This document shows positions 16,876-25,406 of a DNA stretch of 64,000 nucleotides, piece after piece (position 1 is the first letter of the stretch; every line of letters starts with the position of its first letter). Origin of the DNA: Actinomycetota bacterium. GTDB taxonomy: Bacteria > Actinomycetota > Acidimicrobiia > Acidimicrobiales > Ilumatobacteraceae. Where the stretch lies: the NCBI GenBank assembly GCA_009726095.1, contig WLMZ01000004.1, positions 1 to 64,000 of the forward strand. Direction: 5' to 3'. The notes beneath the pieces were generated by a model. That model searched no databases. It worked only from the letters and a program-made list of their open reading frames with translations, and had not been told where the DNA came from. The translations under genes and the position numbers were made by a program.

Positions 16876-18030
16876 ATGAGCGAAGCAGAAACTGTCGCAA
16901 GCGACACCGAGACCACCGATGCGCCGCAAGACGCTGTTGTCACGTCGTCACGACCACGACGCGATCCGGTCGGATGGACGATGTGGAGCATTGCCGCATT
17001 GCTCGGCATCGGGGCCCTGCTGATGGCCTCCATCGCCCTCGGCCGCAGCAACAACGGCACGTCGGCCGGCGCCACCGGCACGGGCGGGGCGGTAGCCACG
17101 ACCACGCCTGCGGCAAGCGCCGACGCAACGATCGATTTCAATGCCAAGCCGGGCGCTGAGTGGAAGCCCTACGACCCCACCCTGCAGCCCGCACCCGGCG
17201 GCACCGAGCACAAGATCGAGATGCACGCGATCGAGAAGGTGATCGAGGTCGCCCCCGGCGTGACCCAGGAGATGTGGACCTTCAACGGCATCGTGCCGGG
17301 CACCACACTGCGCGGCAAGGTCGGCGACCTGTTCACGATCACGCTCATCAACGACGGCAAGATCGAGCACTCCATCGATTTCCACGCCAGCAAGGTGGCG
17401 TGGAACGTGGAGATGCGCTCGATCAAGCCCGGCGAATCGTTGGTCTACCAGTTCAAGGCCAAGTTCGCCGGGGCGTTCATGTACCACTGCGGTACCGCTC
17501 CGGCCCTTCACCACATCGGCAACGGCATGTACGGCGCGATCATCATCGACCCACCCGTGTTGGCCCCCGTGGACCATGAGTACCTGTTGGTGCAGTCCGA
17601 GCTCTACACCGGCCCCGAGGGCAAGCCGGCAGACCTGACCAAGATGATGGCCCAGCAGGCAGACGCTGTGGTCTTCAACGGCTACGTGAGCCAGTACAAG
17701 TTCAGCCCGATCCGGGTTGAACCCAACGAGCGGGTCCGGGTGTGGGTGGTCGATGCCGGCCCGTCCGAGAACTCGTCGTTCCATATCGTCGGCACCATCT
17801 TCGACACGGTGTTCAAGGAGGGCAGCTACGCATTGCAGCCCGATGCCCGTCAGGGCGGTTCGCAGGCGCTCGACCTGCAACCGGCTCAGGGAGGGTTTGT
17901 CGAGTTCACCTTCGATGCAGCGGGCCTGTATCCCATCGTGACGCACAAGTTCGCCAACGTGGGCAAGGGTGCCCTCGGGCTGTTCCAGGCCGGCGAGGTT
18001 GCCACCACCGCAACGGTGGCTGGTCACTGA
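16876..18030 (+). CDS. Membrane-anchored two-domain multicopper oxidase, copper nitrite reductase (NirK)-like
   Basis: 384 residues from the ATG at 16876: a cytosolic tail, one membrane helix (about 33-55), a Gly/Thr/Ala linker, then two cupredoxin domains (about 100-230 and 240-375). Type 1 copper ligands are visible as His165, Cys205, His213 and Met218; type 2 ligands as His170, His204 and His357. The two acid-base residues of NirK also have counterparts (Asp168 three residues after the first ligand, and His303 in SFHIVG). This fits reduction of nitrite to nitric oxide outside the membrane, but related laccase-like proteins exist. No nitrite transporter, nor or nos gene is nearby. Confidence 0.8.
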   Translation: MSEAETVASDTETTDAPQDAVVTSSRPRRDPVGWTMWSIAALLGIGALLMASIALGRSNNGTSAGATGTGGAVATTTPAASADATIDFNAKPGAEWKPYDPTLQPAPGGTEHKIEMHAIEKVIEVAPGVTQEMWTFNGIVPGTTLRGKVGDLFTITLINDGKIEHSIDFHASKVAWNVEMRSIKPGESLVYQFKAKFAGAFMYHCGTAPALHHIGNGMYGAIIIDPPVLAPVDHEYLLVQSELYTGPEGKPADLTKMMAQQADAVVFNGYVSQYKFSPIRVEPNERVRVWVVDAGPSENSSFHIVGTIFDTVFKEGSYALQPDARQGGSQALDLQPAQGGFVEFTFDAAGLYPIVTHKFANVGKGALGLFQAGEVATTATVAGH

Positions 18031-18059
18031 CCAACGACACCGTTGCGGTACAGCGTGGT

Positions 18060-18755
18060 TCACCCGGCGACACAGATCCCAGCCAGACGATCCATCTCGA
18101 CATGCTGGGCATCCATCTTCTGCACCTGCTCGTCCAGATGCGAGATCATCTGTGCTTCGGCTGCCGAGCCGTAGTTGGTGCCGAGATAGTTGTCGAAGTC
18201 GAGCCACAGGTTCTCCCACTGGGCAACCAGATCCACGCCGGCCGTCGATGCGGCCAAGCATGCATCCTTCACGGTCACGGCGTGGTCGAGGTTGGTCTTG
18301 GTCGATGCCAGCTCACCGTTCGCGGCTGTCAGGTCCGCAGCGGACGAACTGAGATCCTTGGTCAGCTGCGCTGACTTGGCGTTCGCCGTCACCAGATCAG
18401 CCTGAGACGCACTCAGACTGGAATTCGCCGTGGCCAGATCCTTGGTCAGCTGTGTGACCGAGGCTCGGGCGGTGTCGCGCTGATCAGCGATGCTGTTCTT
18501 GCCCGGCAGGCCGACAACGAATCCGATGCCGACACCGACCAGCAGTGCGATCACGCTGAACAGTGCAACCTTGCGCCATGGCGATGCGGGAGTTGCACCG
18601 GAAACAACGGTTCCGGAGGGACCGGACCGGCTGGGGGCGGGCGACGCGGCCGAGGGGGCGGCCGGCGGCTCACCGAGGAGGACCCCCCCGGATCCAGCGG
18701 CGCGGCTCCCGTTGGGTTCGGCTCGGTCAGCTGTGGTGGTTGGGAACTCAGTCAT
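18060..18755 (-). CDS. Single-pass membrane protein with an extracytoplasmic coiled coil
   Basis: 231 residues from the ATG at 18755, chosen for its strong ribosome binding site (GGAGGTGAT) over the track start at 18839. A Pro/Ala-rich cytosolic segment (1-60) precedes one membrane helix (about 68-88, VALFSVIALLVGVGIGFVVGL). About 75 residues of predicted coiled coil with heptad-like LTKDLATANSSLSAS repeats follow, then a C-terminal segment with two cysteines (KDACLAAS, AGICVAG) that could form a disulfide. No family is recognised. It lies 98 bp after the HELTH lipoprotein gene on the same strand. Confidence 0.7.
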   Translation of the reverse strand: MTEFPTTTADRAEPNGSRAAGSGGVLLGEPPAAPSAASPAPSRSGPSGTVVSGATPASPWRKVALFSVIALLVGVGIGFVVGLPGKNSIADQRDTARASVTQLTKDLATANSSLSASQADLVTANAKSAQLTKDLSSSAADLTAANGELASTKTNLDHAVTVKDACLAASTAGVDLVAQWENLWLDFDNYLGTNYGSAAEAQMISHLDEQVQKMDAQHVEMDRLAGICVAG

Positions 18756-18853
18756 CGAGATCACCTCCGTTCGGCGCACGCTGCGCCTCTCTGCAGGGTG
18801 CGCCATGCAACTCGCTCCGGCCAGAGTCCAACGCCACATTCAGGCGGGTCAGG

Positions 18854-20152
18854 TCAGCCCATCGCACGGCACGCGGTGACACGCACGAGCTGCGTGCCCG
18901 GTGCCGTCACGGTGGCATCGTGTTGGCGGATCGCCCACGACCGGAAGGCGGCCTGCAGCTCGTGCGCATCGGCAACGCTGTCGCTGGCGACATCAATGCG
19001 CACGCACTCCTGAGTGGCGGTGGTGAACAGCACGTACCGATCGCCGCCCCAACCCGCCGCAGCGGCTCGGGCCGTCGCCGGCGCCAGCTCGGCATTGAGC
19101 AATTCGATCAACGTCTGCTCCCCCATCGTGCCGCTCGCCTGCACCGTGCCGTCGCTCGGTGGGACCGCCACGCTGACGATGGGATCACGAGCCGAGAACT
19201 TGTCGGGGTGCAGTACCTGCTCGGTGGATTCCGGCGGGTCTCTGAACGCTGCATCGAGCGCCGCCAGACCACCGCGGTGCACCAGCCCGTCCACGAACGT
19301 GAGGCCCAGCGAATACTGGTCTTGCATGAGCTCGTTCACCGAGATCGGCGCAGCGGGGAAGTGCATCTGACGCCCGTAGTCGCGTTGCTCGCCGATCAGT
19401 TGCGCCATGTCATCGACGGTCAGTGCATCGAGATATGCCTGTTCGACCATCTGGGCGCTCCCCTCGGCCAGCGCCGACAGGGCGAAGGACCGGTCAGCGT
19501 CTCCGTCGGCAATCGCCTTCGAGTCCAACTCGAACCGTTGGTCATCGAGCGCATGGGTCAACTCGTGCACAACGGTCGACGTGACATACGGCGTCATCGT
19601 GGTGCCCCGTACGTACAACTCGCCGTTGGCCGGGACGTACATCCCGATGATGCCCTCGCCCATCCGGGCGCGCACGATGCCGACGTAGTCGGTACCGGAC
19701 GGGATCAGCTCGAGCACCGTCAACAACTCGGCCTGGGCAAGGAGCGATCTGACGAACAAGTCGTCGGCGAAGTCCTGCAGGATCACCGCCTCGAAGTCGA
19801 CGTCGGCGAGCAGCTGCACGGTGACCGCCGTGGCAAAGGTGTGACCCCGCTCTCGTTCCACCAGGCGGGCTGCGCCGAGCAGTGCTGCGTCCGCAGCCGG
19901 GTCACCCGTTGGGGTGATGGGGTGCGCCAGGGGGGTCTCGGCCACGGTGGTGGCCGTTGACGTGGCCGTGGACGTGGACGTTCTCGATGTCGACGTCTCG
20001 GGATCGACCGTGTCTCCCGGCGCGACAACCGTGACACCCGGGATCGATGTCGCCACGGTGCCGGTCGGCGGAGTGCCCACTGGCGTCGATGTCGCACAGG
20101 CCACCCCACCAGCGGCCAACACCAGCGTCGCCAACAGGTGTCCGTTCCTCAT
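18854..20152 (-). CDS. Putative lipoprotein with HExxH zinc metalloprotease-like motif
   Basis: 432 residues from the ATG at 20152 (MRNGHLLATLVLAAGG then VAC, a plausible signal peptide with a lipobox-like cysteine). A Thr/Ser/Pro-rich stretch (about 25-75) precedes a globular domain. VVHELTHALDD is a gluzincin-type HExxH site, and SALAEGSAQMVEQ about 40 residues later supplies a candidate third ligand (Glu). It is likely a cell-surface zinc peptidase or an inactive relative. No closer family is recognised. Confidence 0.7.
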   Translation of the reverse strand: MRNGHLLATLVLAAGGVACATSTPVGTPPTGTVATSIPGVTVVAPGDTVDPETSTSRTSTSTATSTATTVAETPLAHPITPTGDPAADAALLGAARLVERERGHTFATAVTVQLLADVDFEAVILQDFADDLFVRSLLAQAELLTVLELIPSGTDYVGIVRARMGEGIIGMYVPANGELYVRGTTMTPYVTSTVVHELTHALDDQRFELDSKAIADGDADRSFALSALAEGSAQMVEQAYLDALTVDDMAQLIGEQRDYGRQMHFPAAPISVNELMQDQYSLGLTFVDGLVHRGGLAALDAAFRDPPESTEQVLHPDKFSARDPIVSVAVPPSDGTVQASGTMGEQTLIELLNAELAPATARAAAAGWGGDRYVLFTTATQECVRIDVASDSVADAHELQAAFRSWAIRQHDATVTAPGTQLVRVTACRAMG

Positions 20153-20251
20153 GGTTCGATCGTGCTGCCGCAGTGCCACGTACACAAGGGGCGAAGGTCA
20201 CCGCCGTCCGTTGAACGCCGACCCGAGCCGATTGCCCGGTACACCAACCGC

Positions 20252-20257
20252 TACCGT
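20252..20257 (+). promoter_or_regulatory. Candidate -10 box (TACCGT) of the aminotransferase gene
   Basis: TACCGT lies 7 bases before the ATG at 20265 with no ribosome binding site, the same leaderless layout seen at 5335 and 47365. Confidence 0.45.
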
Positions 20258-20264
20258 TGCCCCT

Positions 20265-21479
20265 ATGCGCCCGGCCTTCTTGCATCCCTTTGCCTCCACC
20301 ACCCGCGAATCGTTCATCCGTATTGTTCGCGGCGAGGGAGCGCTGCTGTGGGACTCCGATGGCAATGAGTTGATCGATGGCATGGCCAGCCTGTGGTACT
20401 GCGCCATCGGCCACGGCCGGCGCGAGATGGCCGATGCCGTCCATGCCCAGATGACTACCCTCGAGACCTACTCGTGCTTCGACCCGTTCACCAACGGCCC
20501 GGCCGAGGAACTGGCAGAACGGCTCGTGGCGCTCAGCCCGCTCGAGGGTGCCCGCGTGTTCTTCACCGACAGCGGTAGCGAATCGGTCGACACTGCGATG
20601 AAGCTCGCCCGACTGGCCCACGTGCAGGCCGGGCATCCCGAGCGCACGCTCATCATCAGCCGTACCCGCGGGTACCACGGCACCAACTACGGCGGCACCA
20701 GCGCCCAGGGCATCGCACCCAACAAGGCCGGCTATGGCCCGTTGGTCGGTGATGTCGTGCAGGTACCGAGCGACGACATTGAAGCCCTCGCCACGCTGAT
20801 GAAGGAGCGCAGCGCCGAGATCGCTGCCGTCATCACCGAGCCGCTCCAGGGTGCCGGCGGCGTGTTCCCACCCACCGAGAACTACCTGCAGGGCCTGCGC
20901 CGGTTGTGCGATCAGCACCGCGCCTACCTGATCTTCGACGAGGTCATCACCGGCTTCGGCCGCCTCGGGTCGTGGTTCGCCGCACAGCACTACGGCGTCA
21001 CGCCCGACTTCCTCGGCTTCGCCAAGGCGGTCACGTCGGGCTATCAGCCGCTCGGCGGAGTGTTCGTGGGGCGTGCGCCACTTGAGGCGCTCGAGGCCGA
21101 CCCCACCTTCTTCCTCCGCCACGGCTACACCTACAGCGGCCATGCCAGCGTCTGCGTCGCCGGCTTGAAGAACGTAGAGATCATCGAGCGCGAGGGCCTG
21201 CTGCAACGGGCAACCCACGTTGGCGCCCGGCTCGGTGCCGGACTACAGGCGCTCGCCGCCGACGGCATCATCGACCACGCCCGCGGCGATGGCGCCGTGT
21301 GGGCCGCCGGGCTGAAGCCCGATCAGAACGCCATGGCCATCCGCGACCACATGCTGAAGAACGGTGCCATCGTGCGCGCCCTCAACACCGACACCAATAC
21401 GTTCTGCCCCCCGCTGGTGATCACCGACGATCAACTCGACCGTCTGCTCGACATCTTCGCAACGGCCGCCACGCGCTAG
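20265..21479 (+). CDS. Class III PLP-dependent aminotransferase (omega-amino acid/polyamine type)
   Basis: 404 residues from the ATG at 20265; the track's 117-codon extension is antisense to the metalloprotease gene. The class III pattern is complete: LWDSDGNELIDGMASLW, TDSGSESVDTAMKLAR, the YHG region (SRTRGYHGTNYGG), DEVITGFGR and the Schiff-base lysine in FAKAVTSGYQPLG. Such enzymes move an amino group from omega-amino acids, diamines or polyamines to pyruvate or 2-oxoglutarate. With a glutamine synthetase-like ligase 5 kb away, amine breakdown is a reasonable guess. Confidence 0.9.
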   Translation: MRPAFLHPFASTTRESFIRIVRGEGALLWDSDGNELIDGMASLWYCAIGHGRREMADAVHAQMTTLETYSCFDPFTNGPAEELAERLVALSPLEGARVFFTDSGSESVDTAMKLARLAHVQAGHPERTLIISRTRGYHGTNYGGTSAQGIAPNKAGYGPLVGDVVQVPSDDIEALATLMKERSAEIAAVITEPLQGAGGVFPPTENYLQGLRRLCDQHRAYLIFDEVITGFGRLGSWFAAQHYGVTPDFLGFAKAVTSGYQPLGGVFVGRAPLEALEADPTFFLRHGYTYSGHASVCVAGLKNVEIIEREGLLQRATHVGARLGAGLQALAADGIIDHARGDGAVWAAGLKPDQNAMAIRDHMLKNGAIVRALNTDTNTFCPPLVITDDQLDRLLDIFATAATR

Positions 21480-21586
21480 GCGTACCCGGCCGACACAACG
21501 GTCGCGCCTGGCGCCGCTGCCACCGCATCAGCGCAACGAACCACCCAAACAGTCAAGTCTGCGCCGACACCGCCGATACAAAGAAC

Positions 21587-21676
21587 GTGGAAACTCGTCT
21601 TCTCCCTGGCATCGCATTCGTCACCTTCGCCCTGGTCGCAATGCTCTCACTCGTCCTCACCGCCCGGCCGCTCTGA
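21587..21676 (+). CDS. Possible 29-residue single-helix membrane microprotein
   Basis: A GTG ORF (METRLLPGIAFVTFALVAML and onward) encodes one hydrophobic helix with a basic residue at each end. A purine-rich AAAGAA lies just upstream. It is too short for the ORF track and could be chance; the GC3 is lower than in the neighbouring genes. Confidence 0.25.
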   Translation: METRLLPGIAFVTFALVAMLSLVLTARPL

Positions 21677-21732
21677 GCATTCGCAGGAACTCTGGACCAC
21701 GTGATGAAGCGCCGACGTCGAACCACAAGCAG

Positions 21733-21879
21733 ATGCCATCGCACATGTGCCACACCGGTGATGAGGCCGCCCACCCCGCCGTCACGGGACCAACCAACAC
21801 GGTGCCGGTCACTTCGGCGACGCCGGTCGTTGCGGCGGCCCTGAGCGTGTCGGCCCATGATGGCAACATGGGCCATTGA
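21733..21879 (+). CDS. Possible 48-residue small protein of unknown function
   Basis: The ORF starts MPSHMCHTGDEAAHP and continues with a Val/Ala/Thr-rich stretch; about 80 percent of third codon positions are G or C. No ribosome binding site is evident, and the 3' end overlaps an inverted repeat. Apart from this and the 29-residue ORF, the 468-bp gap 21480-21947 shows only the two palindromes listed below. Confidence 0.2.
   Translation: MPSHMCHTGDEAAHPAVTGPTNTVPVTSATPVVAAALSVSAHDGNMGH
21852..21874. repeat. Inverted repeat (8-bp arms, 7-base loop)
   Basis: GGCCCATG and CATGGGCC are perfect complements around ATGGCAA. No T tract follows, so it is more likely a protein site or small hairpin than a terminator. 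Confidence 0.35.
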
Positions 21880-21907
21880 GTCGATACATTCGCCAGCACA
21901 ACGTCGT

Positions 21908-21925
21908 GTCGACACGGGTGTCGAC
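21908..21925. promoter_or_regulatory. 18-bp palindrome, candidate operator of the SDR-PhyH run
   Basis: GTCGACAC and GTGTCGAC flank a GG centre, 22 bp before the SDR ATG at 21948. The symmetry suits a dimeric helix-turn-helix regulator; none is encoded nearby. Confidence 0.4.
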
Positions 21926-21947
21926 GACGCAGGCACCAGGGGCTGAC

Positions 21948-22715
21948 ATGACACTCGATCTCACCGGACAGCACACGCTCGTCACAGGGGGCGCCAGCGG
22001 TATCGGTGCCACCGTCGCACGCCGCTTCGCCTCGCTCGGCGCACACGTGATCGTGACCGACCTCAACGACGATGCAGGTGCGGCCGTCGCCGCCGAGATC
22101 GACGGCGAGTATCACCACCTCGACGTGTCGAGCTCTGCCGAATGGGAGGCCCTCATCGCCCCACACGGAGCCCTCGACATCGTCTTCCTGAACGCCGGCG
22201 TCAGTACCCGGCTCCCCGGCCATGAGCCATCGGACGAACCGCTCAGCGAGGTGACCGACGCGGCCTATCGGCGCATTATGGGCGCCAACGTGGACGGCGT
22301 GGTATTCGGCGCCCGTGCCGTGCTTCCCAAGATGATCGAACGCGGCAGCGGCCACATCGTGATGACCGCGTCGATGGCAGGGCTCGGCGCCATACCGTTC
22401 GATCCCATCTACGGGCTCACCAAGCACGCAGTCGTCGGCTTCGCCAAATCACTCGGTCAGCTCGTCGGCCCGCGCGGCGTGTGCGCCAGCGCCATCTGCC
22501 CTGGATTTGCCGACACCAACATCGTGTCGGCAGACATGAAGGCCATGCTCGACCTGATGAACGTACCGATGATGTCGCCCGAACGGGTTGCCGACACCGT
22601 CATCACCGCCATCGAGGCCAACCGACCCGGCTCGGTGTGGGCGGTGTGGGGTGATCTCCCCATCGAACAGTACGAGCCCACCCCTGCCTTCAACGGATTG
22701 ATCACCCGACCCTGA
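21948..22715 (+). CDS. SDR-family oxidoreductase
   Basis: 255 residues from the ATG at 21948, chosen because an AGGGG ribosome binding site precedes it and because the track start at 21876 reads through the palindrome. TGGASGIG binds the cofactor, VTDLND favours NAD, and the active site is IYGLTKHAVVGFAK with an upstream MTASM serine. The end (GSVWAVWGDLP) is typical of SDRs that lack the usual GG-DGG tail. The substrate is unknown; two PhyH-type genes follow on the same strand. Confidence 0.85.
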   Translation: MTLDLTGQHTLVTGGASGIGATVARRFASLGAHVIVTDLNDDAGAAVAAEIDGEYHHLDVSSSAEWEALIAPHGALDIVFLNAGVSTRLPGHEPSDEPLSEVTDAAYRRIMGANVDGVVFGARAVLPKMIERGSGHIVMTASMAGLGAIPFDPIYGLTKHAVVGFAKSLGQLVGPRGVCASAICPGFADTNIVSADMKAMLDLMNVPMMSPERVADTVITAIEANRPGSVWAVWGDLPIEQYEPTPAFNGLITRP

Positions 22716-22750
22716 CAACATACAGCTCACCAATGTCGTACGATCCGCCC

Positions 22751-23599
22751 ATGCAGACCGACCTGAACGTGTTGACTGACGAAGAGGTTCTTCAGTTTCA
22801 TCAAGACGGCTTTGTGGTGCGAGAAGGCTTCCTGCCACCCGAGCAGGTTCGCGCGACAAGCGAAGAGGTCGACCGGTACGCCGATACCGAGCCGCGCTTC
22901 GATGGCCGCAACATTTGGAAGTACGACGAACTCTGTTCGCTCATCACCCATCCACAGACGCTCGCGGTCATGGACCAGCTCATGGGTGACCCCAACTACG
23001 CACTGCACCACTGCCACGCCGCCCGCCATCACGCAGGCCTTGCGGGCGTGGGTTGGCATCACGACTACGAGCAGATCCCACAGGTGAACCGCAGCCATAC
23101 CCAGGTCCACGTGTTGCATTATCTGGCCGGCCTCAACGGAACCATCGGCGACATGCTGCTGCTGCGCCGCAGTCATCGCGCCGTGATGCGCCGCGATGCA
23201 CTGTGGTTCTGTGGCACTGAAGAAATCCCGGGCACGGTGGTGCTCAACAACCTTGCACCGGGCTCGGTCGTGTTCGCCCATTCGGCGCTGGTGCATGCGC
23301 GCCGTCCACAGCCCGGTGGCGAGGGAACCTCGCGCTACTTCATCGACATCGTGTTCATGCAAGCCGGAATCAAGTGGCCGTCATATGGCCGCGAGGGCTG
23401 GCGCGACACACTGGCCGAACTCGACAAGCGCCTCCACGATCCACATCATCCGCACTTGTTCGACCCCGATGCGTTCTTCGAGATTTCTGAAGCAGTCGCT
23501 CGATTAGAAGGGCTTGAAGGCAGCATGGCGCTACACCTCCCCGAGGCCGACCCCAACGCCCCGCGCAAACATGCCGGCGCGATTCCGGTCGTGCAATGA
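22751..23599 (+). CDS. Phytanoyl-CoA dioxygenase (PhyH)-family Fe(II)/2-oxoglutarate oxygenase
   Basis: 282 residues from the ATG at 22751 (an ATG at 22733 is also possible; neither has a ribosome binding site). Iron ligands are visible as WHHDYE (His-x-Asp) and, about 85 residues later, the distal histidine of HSALVHARRP with a 2-oxoglutarate-binding arginine nearby. PhyH enzymes hydroxylate acyl-CoAs or small metabolites. The stop overlaps the next ATG by 4 bp, and that gene is also PhyH-type, so the pair may act in sequence or as a heteromer. Confidence 0.82.
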   Translation: MQTDLNVLTDEEVLQFHQDGFVVREGFLPPEQVRATSEEVDRYADTEPRFDGRNIWKYDELCSLITHPQTLAVMDQLMGDPNYALHHCHAARHHAGLAGVGWHHDYEQIPQVNRSHTQVHVLHYLAGLNGTIGDMLLLRRSHRAVMRRDALWFCGTEEIPGTVVLNNLAPGSVVFAHSALVHARRPQPGGEGTSRYFIDIVFMQAGIKWPSYGREGWRDTLAELDKRLHDPHHPHLFDPDAFFEISEAVARLEGLEGSMALHLPEADPNAPRKHAGAIPVVQ

Positions 23600-24459
23600 G
23601 CACCGAACACGACCACTCATCAGTGCCACCACTCACGTCGCTGGTCACCGTCGGCGCCGAGCAGATCGCCGCTTTTGCACGCGACGGCCACACGGTTGTT
23701 CGCGGCTTGGCCTCGACCGACGAGATCGATGTCTACCGTGCCGCTATCGAATCATCAGTGCAGCGCGCCACAGCGCGCCACCCCGACCTCGACAAGCGAG
23801 ACACCTACGGCAAAGCGTTCTTGCAGGTGCCGAACATCTGTTTCAACGACGAGACCGCGAAGACGTTTTCGTTCGCGCCGCGTTTTGCCAAGGTGGCCGC
23901 CGACCTGCTCGAGGTCGAAGGCGTTCGGCTCTATCACGATCAGGCATTGTTCAAAGAGCCTGGCGGTGGTTACACGCCGTGGCATCAGGACCAGACCTAT
24001 TGGCCACTCGACACTGACCGCACCATCACGATGTGGATGCCGCTCGTCGATGTGCCCGCCGACGTGGGCAGCATGACCTTCGCCAACGGCAGTCACCAAC
24101 ACGGCGACCTCGGCAAGTGGGTCATCGGCGACGAATCGGAAGCACGTTTCGACGAAATGGTTCGTGAGCGCGGGTTCCCAACGAGCACCCATGGCGCCGT
24201 ACGCGCTGGCGACGCGACGTTTCACATGGGTTGGACCCTGCACCGCGCTCCGGCAAACAACACTCCGCTGCTGCGCTCGGTGATGACGGTCATCTACGTG
24301 GCCGACGGCACCCGCGTAGGACCCGACGACTCGCCGTACCGTGCGTTCGACCGAGCGATGTGGCTCGGCGGGGCCGAACCTGGAAGCCTGGTCGACGGAC
24401 CCGGCAACCCACTACTCTGGCCAACGAACCGTGCTGGAGCGACCACCACAACGGGCTGA
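23596..24459 (+). CDS. Phytanoyl-CoA dioxygenase (PhyH)-family Fe(II)/2-oxoglutarate oxygenase
   Basis: 287 residues; the ATG overlaps the previous PhyH stop. The facial triad is visible: PWHQDQTYW (His-x-Asp) and the distal histidine in WTLHRAPANN, about 95 residues later. The C-terminal part (VIYVADGTRVGPDD) resembles PhyH proteins acting on quorum-signal or ectoine-like small molecules. It is clearly distinct in sequence from its neighbour, so the pair is not a recent duplication. Confidence 0.85.
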   Translation: MSTEHDHSSVPPLTSLVTVGAEQIAAFARDGHTVVRGLASTDEIDVYRAAIESSVQRATARHPDLDKRDTYGKAFLQVPNICFNDETAKTFSFAPRFAKVAADLLEVEGVRLYHDQALFKEPGGGYTPWHQDQTYWPLDTDRTITMWMPLVDVPADVGSMTFANGSHQHGDLGKWVIGDESEARFDEMVRERGFPTSTHGAVRAGDATFHMGWTLHRAPANNTPLLRSVMTVIYVADGTRVGPDDSPYRAFDRAMWLGGAEPGSLVDGPGNPLLWPTNRAGATTTTG

Positions 24460-24471
24460 TCCAGCGGGTTG

Positions 24472-25344
24472 TCAGTCGTTGGCGAGCAGATGCATCAGGC
24501 TGCTGGTGTCCCAACGCTTGCCCCCACGGGCAACGACCTGTGCGTAGAACTGATCGACCAGTGCGGTCACCGGCAGGCGAGCGCCATTGCGGTTCGCCTC
24601 GTCGAGGCAGATGCCAAGGTCCTTGCGCATCCACTCGACAGCGAACCCGAAGTCGAACTCTCCACGAGACATGGTGATGGCCCGGTTGTCCATCTGCCAG
24701 CTCTGTGCGGCACCCTTGCCGATGGTCTCCACCACCTTGTCCACGGTGAGCCCGGCGTGTTGGGCAAAGTTGATCGCCTCGGCAAGGCCCTGCACGATGC
24801 CGGCGATGCAGATCTGGTTCACCATCTTGGTGAGCTGGCCCGAGCCGGCGCCACCCATCAGCTCGCAGGCCTTGGCATAGCCCATGATCATCGTCTTGGC
24901 CTTGCGGAACACCAGCAGATCGTCGCAGCCACACATCACCGTGAGCGATCCGGTCTCGGCGCCGGCCTGGCCCCCGCTGACGGGAGCATCGACAAATCCC
25001 ACCCCCACCGCTGCAGCAGCCGCAGCGATCTCTCGGGCCACATCGGCCGACGCGGTGGTGTGGTCCACCAGGATCGCTCCGGGGGCCATACCTGCCAACG
25101 CGCCATCGGGGCCGAGCACCACCGAGCGCAGGTCGTCATCGTTACCGACGCAGGTAAACACGAAATCGGCCTCCTGGGCGGTCACGCGGGGCGACTCCGC
25201 CGACCAACCGCCGTTGGCCACCACCCACGCCTCGGCCTTCGAGGCGGTGCGGTTGTAGACCGTGACGTCGTTGCCCTTACCGCTCAGATGACGCGCCATT
25301 GGCGCGCCCATGACTCCCAAACCGATGAATCCAACCTGTCCCAT
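24472..25344 (-). CDS. 3-hydroxyisobutyrate dehydrogenase-family NAD(P)-dependent beta-hydroxyacid dehydrogenase
   Basis: 290 residues with the family signatures: GFIGLGVMGAPMA (cofactor), DAPVSGGQAGAETG (substrate loop) and GSGQLTKMVNQ with the catalytic lysine. It should oxidise a beta-hydroxyacid such as 3-hydroxyisobutyrate, tartronate semialdehyde (reverse) or a related compound. The ATG at 25344 sits directly after CAGACT, inside an imperfect palindrome. It is convergent with the PhyH pair, 12 bp away. Confidence 0.88.
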   Translation of the reverse strand: MGQVGFIGLGVMGAPMARHLSGKGNDVTVYNRTASKAEAWVVANGGWSAESPRVTAQEADFVFTCVGNDDDLRSVVLGPDGALAGMAPGAILVDHTTASADVAREIAAAAAAVGVGFVDAPVSGGQAGAETGSLTVMCGCDDLLVFRKAKTMIMGYAKACELMGGAGSGQLTKMVNQICIAGIVQGLAEAINFAQHAGLTVDKVVETIGKGAAQSWQMDNRAITMSRGEFDFGFAVEWMRKDLGICLDEANRNGARLPVTALVDQFYAQVVARGGKRWDTSSLMHLLAND

Positions 25345-25346
25345 AG

Positions 25347-25364
25347 TCTGACGAGTCTGTCAGG
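25347..25364. promoter_or_regulatory. Imperfect palindrome upstream of the dehydrogenase gene
   Basis: TCTGAC and GTCAGG flank 6 bases just upstream of the minus-strand ATG at 25344. The half-sites match those of the P450 operator (TCTGAC, GTCAGA) with one base more between them. A shared regulator is possible but unproven. Confidence 0.3.
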
Positions 25365-25406
25365 CTGCGGCCATCAGCACCACACTGATGTCACCGCTCG
25401 ATGGCG

